A DNA stretch of 64,000 nucleotides from JAQUBU01 sp036677685 (GTDB lineage Bacteria; Bacillota; Syntrophomonadia; Syntrophomonadales; Syntrophomonadaceae): positions 62,001 to 126,000 of the forward strand of contig JAVBWA010000033.1 in the NCBI GenBank assembly GCA_036677685.1, written 5' to 3'. Shown here one piece after another: positions 25,802-33,408 of this stretch. A model generated the notes under the pieces. It worked only from the letters and a program-made list of their open reading frames with translations. It did no database searches and was not told the origin of the DNA. The translations under genes and the position numbers were made by a program. The first letter of the stretch is position 1, and every line of letters starts with the position of its first letter.

Positions 25802-26248
25802 TTGCTTTATAAAATTGTACATACTGCGTATATTTATCAACATGTTGTCGAAAGTATGCATGATGGTGTATTCACCATTGACAATTCAGGAACCATAACC
25901 ACGGTTAATCCATCTGCGGGCCAAATCCTCGAAATGAATAGAGATGAAATTTTGGGCAAAAAATTCTCGGAGGTTTTTGTTGAATATCCGGAAAATGATG
26001 ATTTTAACCAGACGGTTCTGGATGCGGTTTATAAATCTTTCATGAGTCACCACAAAATCTGCAATTACTACACCGGTAAAACCCTAAAACATCTCTTTGT
26101 TACAACATCCTTGTTAAAAATTAACACCGACAATAAAGACCAAACCGTAGGAATAGTTGTCGTTTTCAGTGATATTACCGAATTGCAGAAACTCCGCGAA
26201 GCAGAGTTTAACCAGAAAATCAAAAAGCTTAGCTGGAAATTGGAATAA
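25802..26248 (+). CDS. Single PAS-domain protein (paralogue of 25298-25759)
   Basis: A 148-residue PAS protein closely similar to its upstream neighbour, including the shared stretches YPENDDFNQ and VLDAVYKSFMSHH. The frame has no ATG: an upstream ATG at 25798 runs into a stop after four codons, and TTG at 25802 after a GGTGGGGG site is the likely start. No output domain is present. The pair probably arose by tandem duplication and could form heterodimers. Confidence 0.68.
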   Translation: MLYKIVHTAYIYQHVVESMHDGVFTIDNSGTITTVNPSAGQILEMNRDEILGKKFSEVFVEYPENDDFNQTVLDAVYKSFMSHHKICNYYTGKTLKHLFVTTSLLKINTDNKDQTVGIVVVFSDITELQKLREAEFNQKIKKLSWKLE

Positions 26249-26264
26249 CAAAACAGGCGATAGG

Positions 26265-26310
26265 TTCTTATAATTCCATGCCTCGTTGCAGCGGTGTGTT
26301 GAATACTCTT
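26265..26310 (+). repeat. CAGCGGTGTGTTG element, copy 2
   Basis: CCTCGTTGCAGCGGTGTGTT at 26281 matches copies at 25225 and 58526. Here the second half (GCAGTTTCTTCCGATGCT) is missing. It sits about 45 bases before the double-glycine peptide gene at 26346. Confidence 0.55.
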
Positions 26311-26345
26311 AAGTGGTTTAAAAAATTAAAAAGGAGCTATCTATT

Positions 26346-26564
26346 ATGTTGAAAAAAATATCAAACGAAGAAATGGAAAAAGTGACCGGAGGAGGGGAAA
26401 CCAATATTTGGATCTGTCAAAATTCGGGTAAGCAGTATTATGAATCTGATAAATCTATTAATTCGTGTGAAAATTTCTACTCTGCAGATGGTTCAGTTCC
26501 GGATAAGAATGCAGCAAATTATACATTGATGACAAGATGTAATAGGTGCGTATTTTGTCACTAA
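26346..26564 (+). CDS. Double-glycine-leader peptide with CxxC-type core
   Basis: A 72-residue product with AAGGAG about nine bases before its ATG. The leader MLKKISNEEMEKVTGGG fits the same pattern as the other small genes here. The core has five Cys (ICQNSG, NSCENFY, and RCNRCVFCH at the end). The closing CNRCVFCH resembles a metal-binding or disulfide-forming tail. Likely cargo of the C39 exporter; function unknown. Confidence 0.62.
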   Translation: MLKKISNEEMEKVTGGGETNIWICQNSGKQYYESDKSINSCENFYSADGSVPDKNAANYTLMTRCNRCVFCH

Positions 26565-26640
26565 ACCCTCTGTCTGGAATGTTGAGTGACAGGGGGTACG
26601 GTTCTCCTGATAACAATTGAAAATACGAGGAGGAATCATT

Positions 26641-26899
26641 ATGGATTACCTTCTATCCCTCCCACCGGTAGCTAGCGCCATGGACCTGGCGCCCACCTTT
26701 CTCGGCAACCGATATGCTGACTTATTGCACCGGGCGGCCGGCTTGAACTATCTGGAAGAATCAGCGGTGGGCGAGTTTATACTGGGAGGCAAGCGGGTCT
26801 GATTGCGAACAGGCGGGTAGCCTGTGCCAATTCGGTTTAAAATTTCAGGACTGCTGTCCACCTGATTCCGGTAGTTGTGTTGACGGTAATGGCTTATAA
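26641..26899 (+). pseudogene. Possible sixth leader peptide gene, frameshifted before a Cys-rich tail
   Basis: A 53-codon frame has an excellent GAGGAGG site seven bases before its ATG and ends LEESAVGEFILGGKRV-stop at 26802. The +1 frame over the same junction is open to TAA at 26899 and encodes a peptide-like tail, SDCEQAGSLCQFGLKFQDCC followed by PPDSGSCVDGNGL. Its Cys spacing recalls small disulfide-knot peptides. One extra base between the two would join a GG leader to a Cys-rich core. If correct, it is a broken member of the group; otherwise the 53-residue frame is a separate unknown gene. Confidence 0.4.
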
Positions 26900-27012
26900 A
26901 AGAAAGGTTTTCGTTTGCACTTTTGGGGAAAACCGTGATGTTGAATTCCGTGTGGCAAAAAGACTATAAATAAAAAAGAAATTATTTCTTCACAGGTAAG
27001 GAGATGTCTTTA

Positions 27013-28800
27013 ATGCACGCCTTAACCCTGATAATTATCGCAGCGCTGGTTTACGTTCTGGCTTATCGTTTTTATGCGGCTTTTATAGCCGCCAAGGTCT
27101 TGGCTTTGGACGCGGCCAGGTCCACTCCGGCGCAGCTAAATAATGACGGACGCGATTTTTCGCCTACTAACCGCTGGCTGGTTTTTGGGCACCATTTTGC
27201 GGCTATTGCCGGGGCGGGACCGCTCATAGGGCCGGTCCTGGCGGCTCAATTCGGATATCTGCCCGGCTATCTATGGATACTGATCGGGGCGGTTACGGCC
27301 GGAGCCGTCCATGACATGGTTATATTGTTTGCTTCGGTAAGATACGAAGGACAATCGCTGCCGGAAATAGCCCGCCGGGAGTTGGGCGGGTTTTCCGGAA
27401 AACTGGTATCGCTTGCGGTTCTCTTCATGATTATCATAGTTCTGGCAGGGGTGGGGGTATCGGTGGTAAATGCCCTATATCAAAGCCCCTGGGGTGTGTT
27501 TACGGTCGGGTTTACCATTCCCGCCGCCATCCTGGTGGGAATTTATCTTAAATGGCTGCGTCCCGGGCACATTGGGGAGGCCACCGTTATCGGGGTGGCC
27601 TTGGTACTGCTGGGAGTGGCTGGGGGGCCGTTTATTCAGGACTCCGGGTTGGCCCCGTACCTGAGTCTGAGCAGAAACCAGCTTTCCGTCATAATACCGG
27701 TCTATGGATTTCTAGCGGCCGTCTTGCCCATGTGGCTCTTGCTGATTCCCCGCGATTATTTAAGCTCCTACATGAAGATTGGGACGATTCTTATCCTGGC
27801 AGCGGGGGTCGTATTGATCAATCCTGTGTTGCAGATGCCGGCCTGCACCAGTTTTGTGGCCGGAGGGGGCCCCATCATACCCGGCAAAGTTTGGCCGTTT
27901 ATGTTTATTACGATTGCCTGCGGCGCTCTTTCGGGATGGCACTCCCTGGTGTCTTCGGGAACCACTCCAAAACTGGTCAAGAATGAGCAGGATATAAGAA
28001 TGATCGGTTATGGGGCCATGTTAACCGAGGGATTTGTGGCGATAATGGCCTTGATTGCCGCCACGGTGCTGGCTCCGGGGGATTATTTCGCTATTAACAG
28101 TCCCCCCGGGGTTTTTGCGCAATTGGGAATGCACATACAGGATTTATCCATGCTCTCACAGGCGGTCGGGGAAGAACTGGCCGGGCGTACCGGAGGCGCG
28201 GTGTCGCTGGCGGTGGGGATGGCCCAAATCTTTTCAGCGATCGGCAGCATGAAACATTTAATGAGCTATTGGTATCACTTTGCGATTATGTTCGAGGCTC
28301 TCTTTATTCTTACTTTAATTGATGCCGGGACCAGAATCGGACGGTATCTGCTGCAGGAAATGGGCGGCACTGTGTGTAAGCGGCTGGGCGAGCCGGGGTG
28401 GTGGCCGGGCATCATACTTAGCAGCGCGGTTTTTTCATTAGCCTGGGGCTATCTTCTGTATGGAGGTACCATTGCCGCCATCTGGCCGCTCTTTGGCGTC
28501 GGCAATCAGTTGCTGGCGGCTATCGCCCTGGCAGTCGGCACAACCATGATAATAAGGATGGGCCGGGCTCGATACGCCTGGGTAACTCTGGTTCCCCTGG
28601 CGTTTATAACCGTAACCACAGTTACCGCCGGCTATCAAAACATAGTGTCGAATTACCTGCCCCAACATAATTACTTATTGGCAGGCATTTCGGGGCTGTT
28701 GATTTTAATGGTAATCGCTATTATTCTTTATTCCTTAAGAATATGGACGTCTTTGCTTGGTGGCAATCAAAAGGTTCAATCCATCAGCCGGGAAATTTAA
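27013..28800 (+). CDS. cstA: CstA-family carbon starvation/peptide-pyruvate transporter
   Basis: A 595-residue membrane protein with the CstA pattern: NRWLVFGHHFAAIAGAGPLI near the N-terminus, GAVHDMVILFASVRY, and later SGWHSLVSSGTTPKLV. CstA proteins import pyruvate or peptides in starved cells. The ATG at 27013 is chosen because AAGGAG ends directly against the other ATG at 27004. It is shorter than the ~700-residue E. coli CstA but typical of the Gram-positive form. It is followed within 20 bases by the HATPase/GNAT-like gene, suggesting cotranscription. Confidence 0.88.
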   Translation: MHALTLIIIAALVYVLAYRFYAAFIAAKVLALDAARSTPAQLNNDGRDFSPTNRWLVFGHHFAAIAGAGPLIGPVLAAQFGYLPGYLWILIGAVTAGAVHDMVILFASVRYEGQSLPEIARRELGGFSGKLVSLAVLFMIIIVLAGVGVSVVNALYQSPWGVFTVGFTIPAAILVGIYLKWLRPGHIGEATVIGVALVLLGVAGGPFIQDSGLAPYLSLSRNQLSVIIPVYGFLAAVLPMWLLLIPRDYLSSYMKIGTILILAAGVVLINPVLQMPACTSFVAGGGPIIPGKVWPFMFITIACGALSGWHSLVSSGTTPKLVKNEQDIRMIGYGAMLTEGFVAIMALIAATVLAPGDYFAINSPPGVFAQLGMHIQDLSMLSQAVGEELAGRTGGAVSLAVGMAQIFSAIGSMKHLMSYWYHFAIMFEALFILTLIDAGTRIGRYLLQEMGGTVCKRLGEPGWWPGIILSSAVFSLAWGYLLYGGTIAAIWPLFGVGNQLLAAIALAVGTTMIIRMGRARYAWVTLVPLAFITVTTVTAGYQNIVSNYLPQHNYLLAGISGLLILMVIAIILYSLRIWTSLLGGNQKVQSISREI

Positions 28801-28819
28801 ACAAGGAGGATTTATATAT

Positions 28820-30121
28820 ATGAGAAAGGCTGATTTTTTTCTCGAGATGCCTTTACTTCCCGAAATGACTCCCGTTCTTCAGGCAAGCATAGAGAATGCA
28901 GCCCTGGTTTTTGGGATGGAGAGGAAAGATGCTCTGGCTTTAACCCTGTCAGTCGAAGAAGTCTACGGTTATATGTGCAGCCATAGCGATAATAACGAAA
29001 ATGTGAAGCTGGAATGCAAAAACGGACTTTACTACATGCAAGTGGATTTCATATTTCCCGGTCGTAATATGAATTTGCGGGCATTTAATCTCTGCACCCG
29101 CATAAGCCTTGAAGATGAAAACCAATTGGAGGAAATGGGCCTGTTAATAGCAGCCCGCAGTGTTGACCGCCTTTACCTGGCCGATGATCCGGGCGGAGCG
29201 GTCAGGCTATCGCTTTACAAAGAAAAGACTTATCCGGCCGTTTCCGGAAAAATTGCCATAGATGAAAGAGAACGCTCCCAATTTGCTTTAATGCCGGTTG
29301 AAACGGGGGATGTGCAAAGGTTTGGGCATCTGATCGCCGGGCTTGACTCATCCATTTTAATTCCTTCCTTTTTGTTTTATCCAGGTAAGCTTGTAGATAT
29401 GGTAAATTCCGGCGAATACCGGGTGGCTTTGGCCGGTGACGAGCGGCAAGAAGTGATTGGGGGAATAGTATGGAGAGAGTCAGGCCAGAAAACCATAGAA
29501 GTGTTTGGGCCTTACATTTTTGCTGCGATTCCCGGAATGGCCGAAGCTCTGATTGAATACTGCCTGGAACAAATTGGCCGTTCAGATGCTGTGGGGGTAA
29601 TTAACCGTTATCCTACACCCTGGCTGAGCCAGGAATATTTCGAATTATTGGGGAAAACCAATATTTACAGTGCAGAAGGAAATAAGCGGGAAGCGAATGC
29701 TTACTATCGTCAACTGGGTGAAGACCTCGGGCTTAAAGTATGGACTGATCAGGACTTGCAGGCATATCTTGAGTCCCAGTACCAGCGCCTGTTTTTACCC
29801 CGGAATGTCAAAATAGTAGATCATATGGGGGAACAAATTCTTTCGAATTCAGTTTTTACCAGCGATTTTGATCATAACCGGGTTACCCTGCGGCCGTTGA
29901 TGGATGGCCGGGATGCTGCCGAAAATTTGAGCCGGCACCTGCAGCTTTTCGCTCACGAAAAGATTTACAATGTATTCTTTGAAATGGATCTTGCCGAGGC
30001 CTGGCAATCCCGGCTGGTACCATTACTGCTGGACAGTAACTTCAAACCGTGTTTGATTCTGCCTTATGCTGGCCGGGGAGATTTGCTGCTGTGGCAGTAT
30101 GAGGCAGGTGATTCATTATGA
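28820..30121 (+). CDS. RsbW-like/GNAT-like fusion protein (degenerate HATPase)
   Basis: A 433-residue relative of the protein at 5909-7402. The first ~130 residues follow the RsbW-type fold, but the N-box reads SVEEVYGYMCSH, with Tyr where the Mg-ATP-coordinating Asn should be, so kinase activity is doubtful. Residues ~150-300 form a GNAT-like domain, and the C-terminal ~130 residues match the unknown C-domain of its relative. AAGGAGG precedes the ATG at 28820. It overlaps the next gene by ATGA, so the two are translationally coupled. Function is unknown; a binding or sensing role is plausible. Confidence 0.6.
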   Translation: MRKADFFLEMPLLPEMTPVLQASIENAALVFGMERKDALALTLSVEEVYGYMCSHSDNNENVKLECKNGLYYMQVDFIFPGRNMNLRAFNLCTRISLEDENQLEEMGLLIAARSVDRLYLADDPGGAVRLSLYKEKTYPAVSGKIAIDERERSQFALMPVETGDVQRFGHLIAGLDSSILIPSFLFYPGKLVDMVNSGEYRVALAGDERQEVIGGIVWRESGQKTIEVFGPYIFAAIPGMAEALIEYCLEQIGRSDAVGVINRYPTPWLSQEYFELLGKTNIYSAEGNKREANAYYRQLGEDLGLKVWTDQDLQAYLESQYQRLFLPRNVKIVDHMGEQILSNSVFTSDFDHNRVTLRPLMDGRDAAENLSRHLQLFAHEKIYNVFFEMDLAEAWQSRLVPLLLDSNFKPCLILPYAGRGDLLLWQYEAGDSL

Positions 30122-31221
30122 TGGCAGTGTCTTTTGACCATCTGGTGCCAGCATATATTAATAATTTTGATGCTTACATACCCAGTAAACCTGATCCTGA
30201 ACTAAAGAAAATGTTTGGCTGCTCTAAGCTGTACCGCTTAAACAATAATGAAAACCCCCTGGGCCCCCCGGAGGCTTCCCGGGAGATATTGCGGAGATTT
30301 CCACCGGAACGGGCAGCTATTTATCCCAGCGGCGATTCTTATTATCTCCGCGAGAAGCTGGCCCAGGTTTATGGCCTGCACCCGGACCAGTTTTTAGTGG
30401 GCAACGGAGCCAATGAAGTCATTAGCTTTGTTATTTATGCCTTCTGTGAGGCCGGTGACAATATAATAACCGCCGATAAGACCTTTGCGGTATATGAATG
30501 GGTGGCCGTCTTTTCCGGTTACGAGGCGCGACTGGTACCCCTCAAGGAATTTGCTTTTGATGATGAAGCCATGCTGGAGCAGATTGACCGGCGCAGCAAA
30601 ATTCTTTTTGTCTGCAACCCCAATAATCCCACCGGCACATACTGGAACAAGGAGAAGCTTTGCCGCTTCCTGGACCGGGTGGATGGAAGACAGATAGTTG
30701 TAGTTGACGAAGCATATTGTGAGTTTGTGGAAAAGGATGATTTCCCTGATGGAATAACTTTGCTCGAACGCTATCCAAATCTCGTGGTTTTCCGGACCTT
30801 TTCCAAGATGTTCGGCCTGGCCGGATTGCGCATCGGCTACCTGGCCGGTAGTCTGGATGTGGTTAATATAATTCGCAAGACCTGTGTGGTTTATTCGGTG
30901 AATGCACTGGCCCAGGAGGCGGCCGTACTGGCTATCGACGACCGGGAGCACATATTGCGCACCCGGCAGTTGGTGGCGGCGGAGAAGACTTATTTAAAAG
31001 AAGAATTGGGCAAGCTGGGTCTGCCATTTGTAATCAACGAGGGCAACTTCGTGATGGTCAAGCTGCCCATCAGCGACAGCCTGGCTTATCGGAAGCTGAT
31101 GGCCCAGGGGGTTATGGTACGTACTATGACCGGGTTCCGTTTTCCCAATTATATTCGCATAACCATAGCCCGGCATGAAGCTATGGAAGCTTTTATTGAA
31201 GGATTGAAGAAGATTCTTTAA
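30118..31221 (+). CDS. Histidinol-phosphate-aminotransferase-like PLP enzyme
   Basis: A 367-residue class I/II aminotransferase. It has the cofactor lysine motif FSKMFGLAGLRIGYLAG (~residues 236-252), NNNENPLGPP near the N-terminus, CNPNNPTGTYW and VVDEAYCEF. It resembles HisC, which exchanges an amino group between histidinol phosphate and glutamate, but no his genes are near. HisC-like enzymes also act on aromatic or phosphono amino acids, so I leave the substrate open. Its start overlaps the stop of the upstream gene. Confidence 0.82.
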   Translation: MMAVSFDHLVPAYINNFDAYIPSKPDPELKKMFGCSKLYRLNNNENPLGPPEASREILRRFPPERAAIYPSGDSYYLREKLAQVYGLHPDQFLVGNGANEVISFVIYAFCEAGDNIITADKTFAVYEWVAVFSGYEARLVPLKEFAFDDEAMLEQIDRRSKILFVCNPNNPTGTYWNKEKLCRFLDRVDGRQIVVVDEAYCEFVEKDDFPDGITLLERYPNLVVFRTFSKMFGLAGLRIGYLAGSLDVVNIIRKTCVVYSVNALAQEAAVLAIDDREHILRTRQLVAAEKTYLKEELGKLGLPFVINEGNFVMVKLPISDSLAYRKLMAQGVMVRTMTGFRFPNYIRITIARHEAMEAFIEGLKKIL

Positions 31222-31265
31222 TTTGGCCGGCAGGATTTAGTCTGATTTTAAGGAGGTTTTTGATT

Positions 31266-32282
31266 ATGACAGAGGAAAGCAAACCCACGGAAGACCTTGC
31301 TCCGGAGGTGCGCTTGATGCAGCCGGAAGACGCTCCGGGTGTGGTTGAATTGTATAGAGGCGTATATGGTGATGAATACCCGGTCAAAGCGGTATATGAT
31401 GCGGAAGATGTTGTAAGGCAGCAGGAAAACGGAGATATGATCAGGATAATCTGCCGCACCGGTGAGGGCCGGGTAATAGGGCAGACGGCCGCATATAGAT
31501 CTTGTCTGAGCAATCCTGCGCTTTATGAAGAAGGACAGGGCATAGTTCTGCCCGAGTTTCGCAACCAGGGAATCCTTGAGCGTTGCATGACTTATTCCAA
31601 CCGCGAAATATATCCGCAAAAGATGGAACAGTTATGGGGAGAAGCGGTCTGCAACCATGTTTTCATGCAAAAGGCCTGCGCCCGCTTGGGCTGGTATGAA
31701 ACCGGCCTGGAAATAGATTTGATGCCGGCAGCTTCTTATAAAAAAGAACAGAGCAGTCAAGGCCGGGTATCGGCCCTGCTTATGTTCAAAAGCTATAAAA
31801 ATAGGGCTCAGAATGTATATCTGCCCGAATTTTATGAGGACAGCTTACGCTATATATATTCGGTTTATGATTTCGGGCATACTTATCTGCCGGCCGGGGC
31901 TTCCCTGCCAACTGCGCCGACCCGGGGCGAGAGTCAAATATTCGATGGCGCGGGTGTGGCTCGTTTTACGATTATGGAATCGGGCGGCGATTTTGAAAAA
32001 TATCTCTTGGAACAGGAAGAAGAGGCTTTGCACAAGAATGCCTGCATACTGCAGGTATATCTAAATCTGGCTTCACCGGCCGGCTCCGCAGCTGTTGAGA
32101 TATTGCGCAGGCACCAATATTTTCTGGGCGGAGTGCTCCCGCGCTGGTTCGACACGGATGGCCTGCTGATGCAGAGAATTATTAATCCGCCCGGATTTGA
32201 GCATATCAAGCTTTATTCCGAAAGAGCAGCTAGAATACTGGGCATAATAGAGGCTGATTACAAATCAGTTATGAAAGGCTAA
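31266..32282 (+). CDS. GNAT-family acetyltransferase with unknown C-terminal domain
   Basis: A 338-residue protein lacking a HATPase domain but alignable with the GNAT and C-terminal parts of 5909-7402: EVRLMQPEDAPGVVELYRG, then LPEFRNQGILERCM (acetyl-CoA loop region), then VYLPEFYEDSLRYIY. The ATG at 31266 is nine bases after AAGGAGG. It is the third gene in a likely operon with the HATPase/GNAT protein and the aminotransferase. The acceptor is unknown; an amino acid made or used by the aminotransferase is possible, by inference. Confidence 0.7.
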   Translation: MTEESKPTEDLAPEVRLMQPEDAPGVVELYRGVYGDEYPVKAVYDAEDVVRQQENGDMIRIICRTGEGRVIGQTAAYRSCLSNPALYEEGQGIVLPEFRNQGILERCMTYSNREIYPQKMEQLWGEAVCNHVFMQKACARLGWYETGLEIDLMPAASYKKEQSSQGRVSALLMFKSYKNRAQNVYLPEFYEDSLRYIYSVYDFGHTYLPAGASLPTAPTRGESQIFDGAGVARFTIMESGGDFEKYLLEQEEEALHKNACILQVYLNLASPAGSAAVEILRRHQYFLGGVLPRWFDTDGLLMQRIINPPGFEHIKLYSERAARILGIIEADYKSVMKG

Positions 32283-32329
32283 AGCTGATTAATATATATT
32301 GGTGTTAAAAAGGAGGTTTTAAGCTTCAG

Positions 32330-32950
32330 ATGGAAATAGGCGCCGTTATTCTGGCCGCCGGTTATTCTTCGCGGATGGGCAAACTAAAGGCCCTGCTGCC
32401 TCTGGGGGGAGAAACCCTGTTGCAGCGAGCCGTGCGCATATTCAAAACCGCAGGCGTTACGGACATTGTGGTAGTGACCGGTTATGAACATGAAAAGATT
32501 CAAGCCAGTTTAGCCGATACCGCAGTCGGGATAGTATTCAATCCTTTTTTTGATCAGGAGATGCTGGTATCGGTTAAAACCGGAGTGTCCAGTCTGAATT
32601 CTGAAGTGGAAGCCTTTTATGTACTGCCGGTTGATACGCCGCTGCAGTCTGCCGACATACTGCTGCAGATGAATAAAATGGCGGCTGAGGCCGGATCCGG
32701 AATAATTGCCCATCCATGCTATAAAGGCAGGCGAGGGCATCCGCCGCTTATCGGCGCTGGTTATATTGATGCCCTTATGCAATGGACAGGGCCGGGCGGA
32801 TTAAGAGGTTTTCTGCATGAGTACAGGGATAAAGAGGTTAATGTAGACTTTTGGGACCCATATGTTCTTAATGATATTGATACACCGGAAGAATACCGTC
32901 TGTTAAAAGAAGATTTATATAAAAATCCGACCATACCGGCAAGGGAGTGA
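32330..32950 (+). CDS. MobA-like nucleotidyltransferase (MocA-type)
   Basis: A 206-residue NTP-transferase with the signature AVILAAGYSSRMGKLKALLP at its N-terminus, YVLPVDTPLQ mid-chain and GRRGHPPLI near residue 130. This set is typical of MocA/YgfJ-type enzymes that attach CMP or GMP to the molybdenum cofactor for hydroxylases such as xanthine dehydrogenase. The gene right behind it is a piece of such a dehydrogenase, which supports this reading. AAGGAGG lies ~12 bases before the ATG. Confidence 0.78.
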   Translation: MEIGAVILAAGYSSRMGKLKALLPLGGETLLQRAVRIFKTAGVTDIVVVTGYEHEKIQASLADTAVGIVFNPFFDQEMLVSVKTGVSSLNSEVEAFYVLPVDTPLQSADILLQMNKMAAEAGSGIIAHPCYKGRRGHPPLIGAGYIDALMQWTGPGGLRGFLHEYRDKEVNVDFWDPYVLNDIDTPEEYRLLKEDLYKNPTIPARE

Positions 32951-32960
32951 ATTTTGAAGA

Positions 32961-33381
32961 ATGAAAGATCCAACTGTGGCGGTAGGGACTGCTTTGCCAC
33001 GGGCAGACGGCCCCGGCAAGGTTTGCGGTACGGAAAAATATGCGGCTGATTATTACCCCGATGGCATGTTGTGGGCTGGAGTCAAGACTTCTGACTATGC
33101 TCATGCGCTGGTTAAGGAGATTGATGTTTCTGCCGCTCTTATTATTCCGGGGGTTCACACCATTCTAACCCACAAGGATGTTAAAGGGACCAACCGGGTT
33201 GGAGTACCGGAAAGCGATCAACCGGTTCTGGCCGATTATAAAGTTTGTCATAAAGGAGACCCGGTGGCCTTGATTATAGCTGAAAGCCGCCAGCTGGCTG
33301 CCAGCCTGCTCATGCGGCTGTTGCCAGATTAAAGAAATGGAACTACCTTGCTGAAGGCTAAAACCTTTAAGCTGATGTAAA
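32961..33381 (+). pseudogene. Remnant of a xanthine dehydrogenase-type molybdenum subunit gene (5' part)
   Basis: The 123-codon frame starts like the large molybdenum subunit (VGTALPRADGPGKVCGTEKY; VPESDQPVLADYKVCHKGDP) but stops at 33332, whereas intact subunits have over 700 residues. After a frameshift, a few further matching codons (IKEMELP) follow, then nothing similar. The MobA-like gene 10 bases upstream belongs with such an enzyme, so a former molybdenum hydroxylase operon has been lost. Confidence 0.75.
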
Positions 33382-33408
33382 TATGTTGCTGGAGGGAACA
33401 AATCAATA

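Noticed and set aside
26889..26969. 27-codon frame beginning MAYKRKVF
   Set aside because: No ribosome-binding site, too short to judge, and it overlaps the Cys-rich tail in another frame.
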